Shown piece after piece: positions 61,598 through 64,000 of a stretch of DNA of 64,000 bases (positions are counted from its first letter, which is position 1; every line of letters starts with the position of its first letter). Made by a program: the position numbers and the translations under genes. Origin of the DNA: DAOSEK01 sp035363095 (GTDB lineage: Archaea > Nanobdellota > Nanobdellia > Woesearchaeales > UBA119); assembly GCA_035363095.1 (NCBI GenBank), contig DAOSEK010000005.1, positions 1-64,000 on the forward strand, written 5' to 3'. The notes beneath the pieces are model-generated. The model was not told where the DNA came from and ran no database searches. It saw only the letters and a program-made list of their open reading frames with translations.

Positions 61598-62874
61598 AAA
61601 TTACCTTTATAGATGATGAACCTGAAATTTACCCTCACAAATATGGCGGCAAGGCTTTTATGATAGTTAGCACTGCTGAAGAACTAGCCAAGATACACAA
61701 TATCGAAGTTAGTATAGTTAGCCAATCAATAAAATCAAGTTTGGATAACTTTTATCTTAACGATGTGTTATATAAGGTAGCAACGGGCTACACTACAGTG
61801 AGTACGCTTCTCAGTGAAATAAAAAACTCAGATGTGTATAATGTACATATGTGTTCCTTCGGAATGCCTTTAGTTCCAAATAAACATGATAAACTCTCGG
61901 TTTATCATTTACATGATATAATGTTTTCTACAGCGGATATTGGTAGCCATTTAGACAAAATATTATCTTATAATTACGATTACGTTGTTGCACCCTCGGA
62001 ATTTGCGGCCTCAGTATTGAGAAATGTTGCACCTTGGAAAGAATGGAATAATTTGCATGTAATTCCAAGAGGTCTTCATCCCAAACTTTTATCTAACAAT
62101 CTTAATCTGAATGATAATGAACGAGCTAGATTCGAACAATATTATCCTATTATTTTTTTTCCTAATAGACCTATCTTTTATAAAGGTTTTAATTTTCTTG
62201 TTGATTTGATAGAGCCTTTAAAAAAAAAATATGCTAATCCACTTATTATTACAACTGGCGAGAAATGTGACAGTAATATCATGGGCGTAGGTTGGCTAGA
62301 AAAAGAACGCATGTCTTTGATTTATAAATTAGCAGACGTTGTTTTTATTCCAACATTATTGCCAGAATCTTTTTCACAAGTTTGTATAGAATCTATAGCT
62401 TTGAAAACAAATGTAGTAACATTCAAAACAGGTAATATCCAAAACTTGGCTGAAGAATTTTCAAGTATCATTACTGTTGAGCCAAATATTAACTCAATCA
62501 TTAAAGGAATAATTTATTCTATTGACCGTCCTTTTTGCGACTCAGATAAAAAAAAAGTTATCGAAAAGTACTCTATTACCAACGTGATAAATAAACTATT
62601 AGAATTGTATAAAACTCCTCCCCCCGAGAACAGAGAAATTTCTTTTTCTCAGGGATATTTTACGCGACCAGACATTATTTATGGTGAAGATACAGTTTAC
62701 ACAATTATCAGAAATAAAATTCAACGACACTTTATTAGTGTGGACCAATACGCAGTGCTTAAATTCTGTCAAAAATATAAATCTGATGAGGAGATAAACG
62801 TATTAGACCAAACCATCAAAAAGAACTTGCAAAGTTTAGTAGATGAAAATCTGATAGTGAGGATTCGATTATGA
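61594..62874 (+). CDS. GT4-like glycosyltransferase with extra C-terminal domain
   Basis: About 426 residues. The GT-B fold has an N-terminal PHKYGGKAFMIV motif and the donor-binding ExxxxxxxE motif in LPESFSQVCIESIALKTN. From about residue 355 an extra ~75 residues (IIRNKIQRHFISVDQYAVLK onward to NLQSLVDENLIVRI) look like a small winged-helix or PqqD/RRE-type domain, unusual on a GT4 (inference; fold not confirmed). The start is the ATG at 61594, overlapping the deacetylase stop (ATGA). The next ATG overlaps its stop. Confidence 0.78.
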   Translation: MKITFIDDEPEIYPHKYGGKAFMIVSTAEELAKIHNIEVSIVSQSIKSSLDNFYLNDVLYKVATGYTTVSTLLSEIKNSDVYNVHMCSFGMPLVPNKHDKLSVYHLHDIMFSTADIGSHLDKILSYNYDYVVAPSEFAASVLRNVAPWKEWNNLHVIPRGLHPKLLSNNLNLNDNERARFEQYYPIIFFPNRPIFYKGFNFLVDLIEPLKKKYANPLIITTGEKCDSNIMGVGWLEKERMSLIYKLADVVFIPTLLPESFSQVCIESIALKTNVVTFKTGNIQNLAEEFSSIITVEPNINSIIKGIIYSIDRPFCDSDKKKVIEKYSITNVINKLLELYKTPPPENREISFSQGYFTRPDIIYGEDTVYTIIRNKIQRHFISVDQYAVLKFCQKYKSDEEINVLDQTIKKNLQSLVDENLIVRIRL

Positions 62875-63917
62875 AAAAAATACCTTTTGCAGATACTACT
62901 GTTATTGAAGAGTTTTGCAATATGAGATGTTTATATTGTGATGATAACAGTGAGTTTCGTTATAATAACGGAAATATTATTACACCAAAGAGTTGGTTCG
63001 TTAAAAAGAAGGCTTTGATGAAAGATAAAGTCCTGTCAGGATTAAATTTATGGGAAACATACTCAGAGAATATAGAAATTCTAATCAAAAAGTTTGATGT
63101 TCATACTCTAAAAATAAGTGGTGGTGAAATATTTCTTGATGAAAATCTTTTATTTGAATTCTTAGAAAAATATTCTAATAAGTTCGCACAAATTCAGATA
63201 CTCACTAATGCTTCGAGATTAGAAGAAGAAACAATGGTCCGGTTGAAGCAATATCAGAACATTGTTTTCCAGATATCATTAGATGGCATTGATAAAAAAA
63301 CTAATTTTGCAAGAACGAGAAATAATGCAGTATTGCAAAAAAAGATTTTATCTGGTATTCAAAACATAATTTCAAGCAAAATCCCGATAGAAATTAACTC
63401 AGTCTTAACAAAATATAATACTGCGCGCTTTGATGAGTTTCTTGATTTTTTTAGTGAAACAGAAAATTTAGTAATATTTCCTAGACCCGTAAGAAATCAC
63501 CCAGAGTTGTTCCCTGTTTTAGAAGATATCAAGAGGTTTGCTAAGATATTATATGATTATCCTAAGTATGAAAAAATTTTACCTCACAAAAACTATATTT
63601 CTAGGATTTATTCAGTGCTTAAAGCAGAAAAAGATTGGAAATGTTACGTTCCCAGATTTGTTATTGGAATGGATAATTATGGAGAAGTAAAAGGTTGTAC
63701 TTGTTCTTCTGTCATTCCTAACAAAGGCAAGATTTCTGAGTTAACTGAATATAACACTGATTCATACTCTTGCTCACTTTGTACTACACAATATGAATTA
63801 TTCAATATGCTCATTGATAAAGAAATAAAGTTTGATGAACTTTTTAGAATTCCTAGTCTTTCGAAGATGTCAATTATCCCTTATTTGAAAGAGACTATTG
63901 AGGACATTATAAAATGA
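62871..63917 (+). CDS. Radical SAM protein with SPASM-like C-terminus
   Basis: 348 residues. The radical SAM cluster motif is C16-x3-C20-x2-C23 (FCNMRCLYC), followed by the GGE motif (ISGGEIFLDENLL). Beta strands like QILTNASRL and QISLDGIDKK support the TIM-like fold. Near the end, CYVPRF, GCTCSS and CSLC give the cysteines of an auxiliary SPASM or twitch cluster. Relatives act on peptides or on sugars and cyclitols. Start ATG overlaps the GT4 stop; its stop overlaps the next ATG. Confidence 0.85.
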   Translation: MKKIPFADTTVIEEFCNMRCLYCDDNSEFRYNNGNIITPKSWFVKKKALMKDKVLSGLNLWETYSENIEILIKKFDVHTLKISGGEIFLDENLLFEFLEKYSNKFAQIQILTNASRLEEETMVRLKQYQNIVFQISLDGIDKKTNFARTRNNAVLQKKILSGIQNIISSKIPIEINSVLTKYNTARFDEFLDFFSETENLVIFPRPVRNHPELFPVLEDIKRFAKILYDYPKYEKILPHKNYISRIYSVLKAEKDWKCYVPRFVIGMDNYGEVKGCTCSSVIPNKGKISELTEYNTDSYSCSLCTTQYELFNMLIDKEIKFDELFRIPSLSKMSIIPYLKETIEDIIK

Positions 63918-64000
63918 AGCTAGCAATTCACTGTTCTTGGCCGATAGAGTCTGGTACGATAGGAGGAACCGAAAGATTTGTATTGAATCTTGCAAAAGGC
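63914..64000 (+). CDS. GT4 glycosyltransferase, N-terminus only
   Basis: Only the first 29 codons are in the window (MKLAIHCSWPIESGTIGGTE, then RFVLNLAKG). The GGTERF pattern is the usual GT4 N-terminal GG.E..V..LA loop. Start overlaps the radical SAM stop by four bases (ATGA). The rest lies past base 64000. Confidence 0.6.
   Translation, partial: MKLAIHCSWPIESGTIGGTERFVLNLAKG

Noticed and set aside
59733..63917. Direct claim that this is an aminoglycoside antibiotic cluster
   Set aside because: The first enzyme is EgsA/AraM-like, not a DOI synthase, and no aminotransferase or resistance gene is visible in the window; only the enzyme-type parallel is kept as a hypothesis.

Overview
The window comes from an AT-rich archaeal chromosome. 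The evidence is a complete archaeal-order ribosomal protein operon, RfcS, a PriS-type primase, hypusine-site aIF5A, aMBF1, RNase P protein Rpp29, archaeal TrpS and SecY with a DUF106 (Oxa1-like) partner. The primase is a single polypeptide joining PriS to a PriL-like iron-sulfur domain, the NFACT/RqcH-like protein is short, and many small secreted or membrane proteins are present. Together these point to a DPANN lineage (Nanoarchaeota, Woesearchaeota or Pacearchaeota-like). That placement is inference from gene content only.

Layout. 1-1.5 kb: PRC-barrel protein and RfcS. 1.6-6.8 kb: four paralogous secreted lipoproteins on the minus strand, split by a nest of interspersed repeats. 7.4-14 kb: MEMO-family protein, ornithine-decarboxylase-like enzyme, Lrp/AsnC regulator, AbrB-PhoU regulator, AK6-like kinase, NFACT protein, a DPANN hypothetical and an isolated 5S rRNA gene. 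14.3-16.5 kb: a lipoprotein and a sugar nucleotidyltransferase. 16.5-33.6 kb: one long minus-strand operon running uL3-uL4-uL23-uL2-uS19-uL22-uS3-uL29-aIF1-Rpp29-uS17-uL14-uL24-eS4-uL5-uS14-uS8-uL6-eL32-eL19-uL18-uS5-uL30-uL15-SecY-DUF106. 34-43 kb: fused primase, TrmB regulator, GT-C membrane protein, B12-type radical SAM protein, UbiA prenyltransferase. 42-50 kb: aldolase plus PEP synthase (a gluconeogenic pair), TrmJ-like methyltransferase, site-2 protease, eL40 (a 53-codon gene) and aIF5A. 50-57 kb: a cell-surface/glycan module with an anchored exported protein, two GT-C-like membrane proteins, a BcsA-type GT2 and a membrane-tethered thioredoxin-like protein. 57-59 kb: aMBF1 and TrpS.

59.2-64 kb: an accessory island. 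It begins with a decayed IS630-like transposase carrying three in-frame stops. It continues as a translationally coupled plus-strand operon: a frameshifted glycerol-1-phosphate-dehydrogenase-like gene, a PIG-L/LmbE deacetylase, a GT4 glycosyltransferase with an extra C-terminal domain, a radical SAM protein with a SPASM-like tail, and the start of another GT4. The mix of dehydrogenase, deacetylase, glycosyltransferase and radical SAM enzyme resembles the enzyme logic of amino-sugar or aminocyclitol natural-product assembly, but the product is unknown.

The most unusual non-coding signal is a family of about 130-bp elements (four copies). Each folds as a cloverleaf-like multi-stem structure followed by a strong terminal hairpin. 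They interrupt a second, older dispersed repeat, and both an apparently empty site and a filled site are visible in this window. They look like non-autonomous, hairpin-ended mobile elements. A second repeated theme is that at least seven ribosomal proteins carry long charged low-complexity tails.
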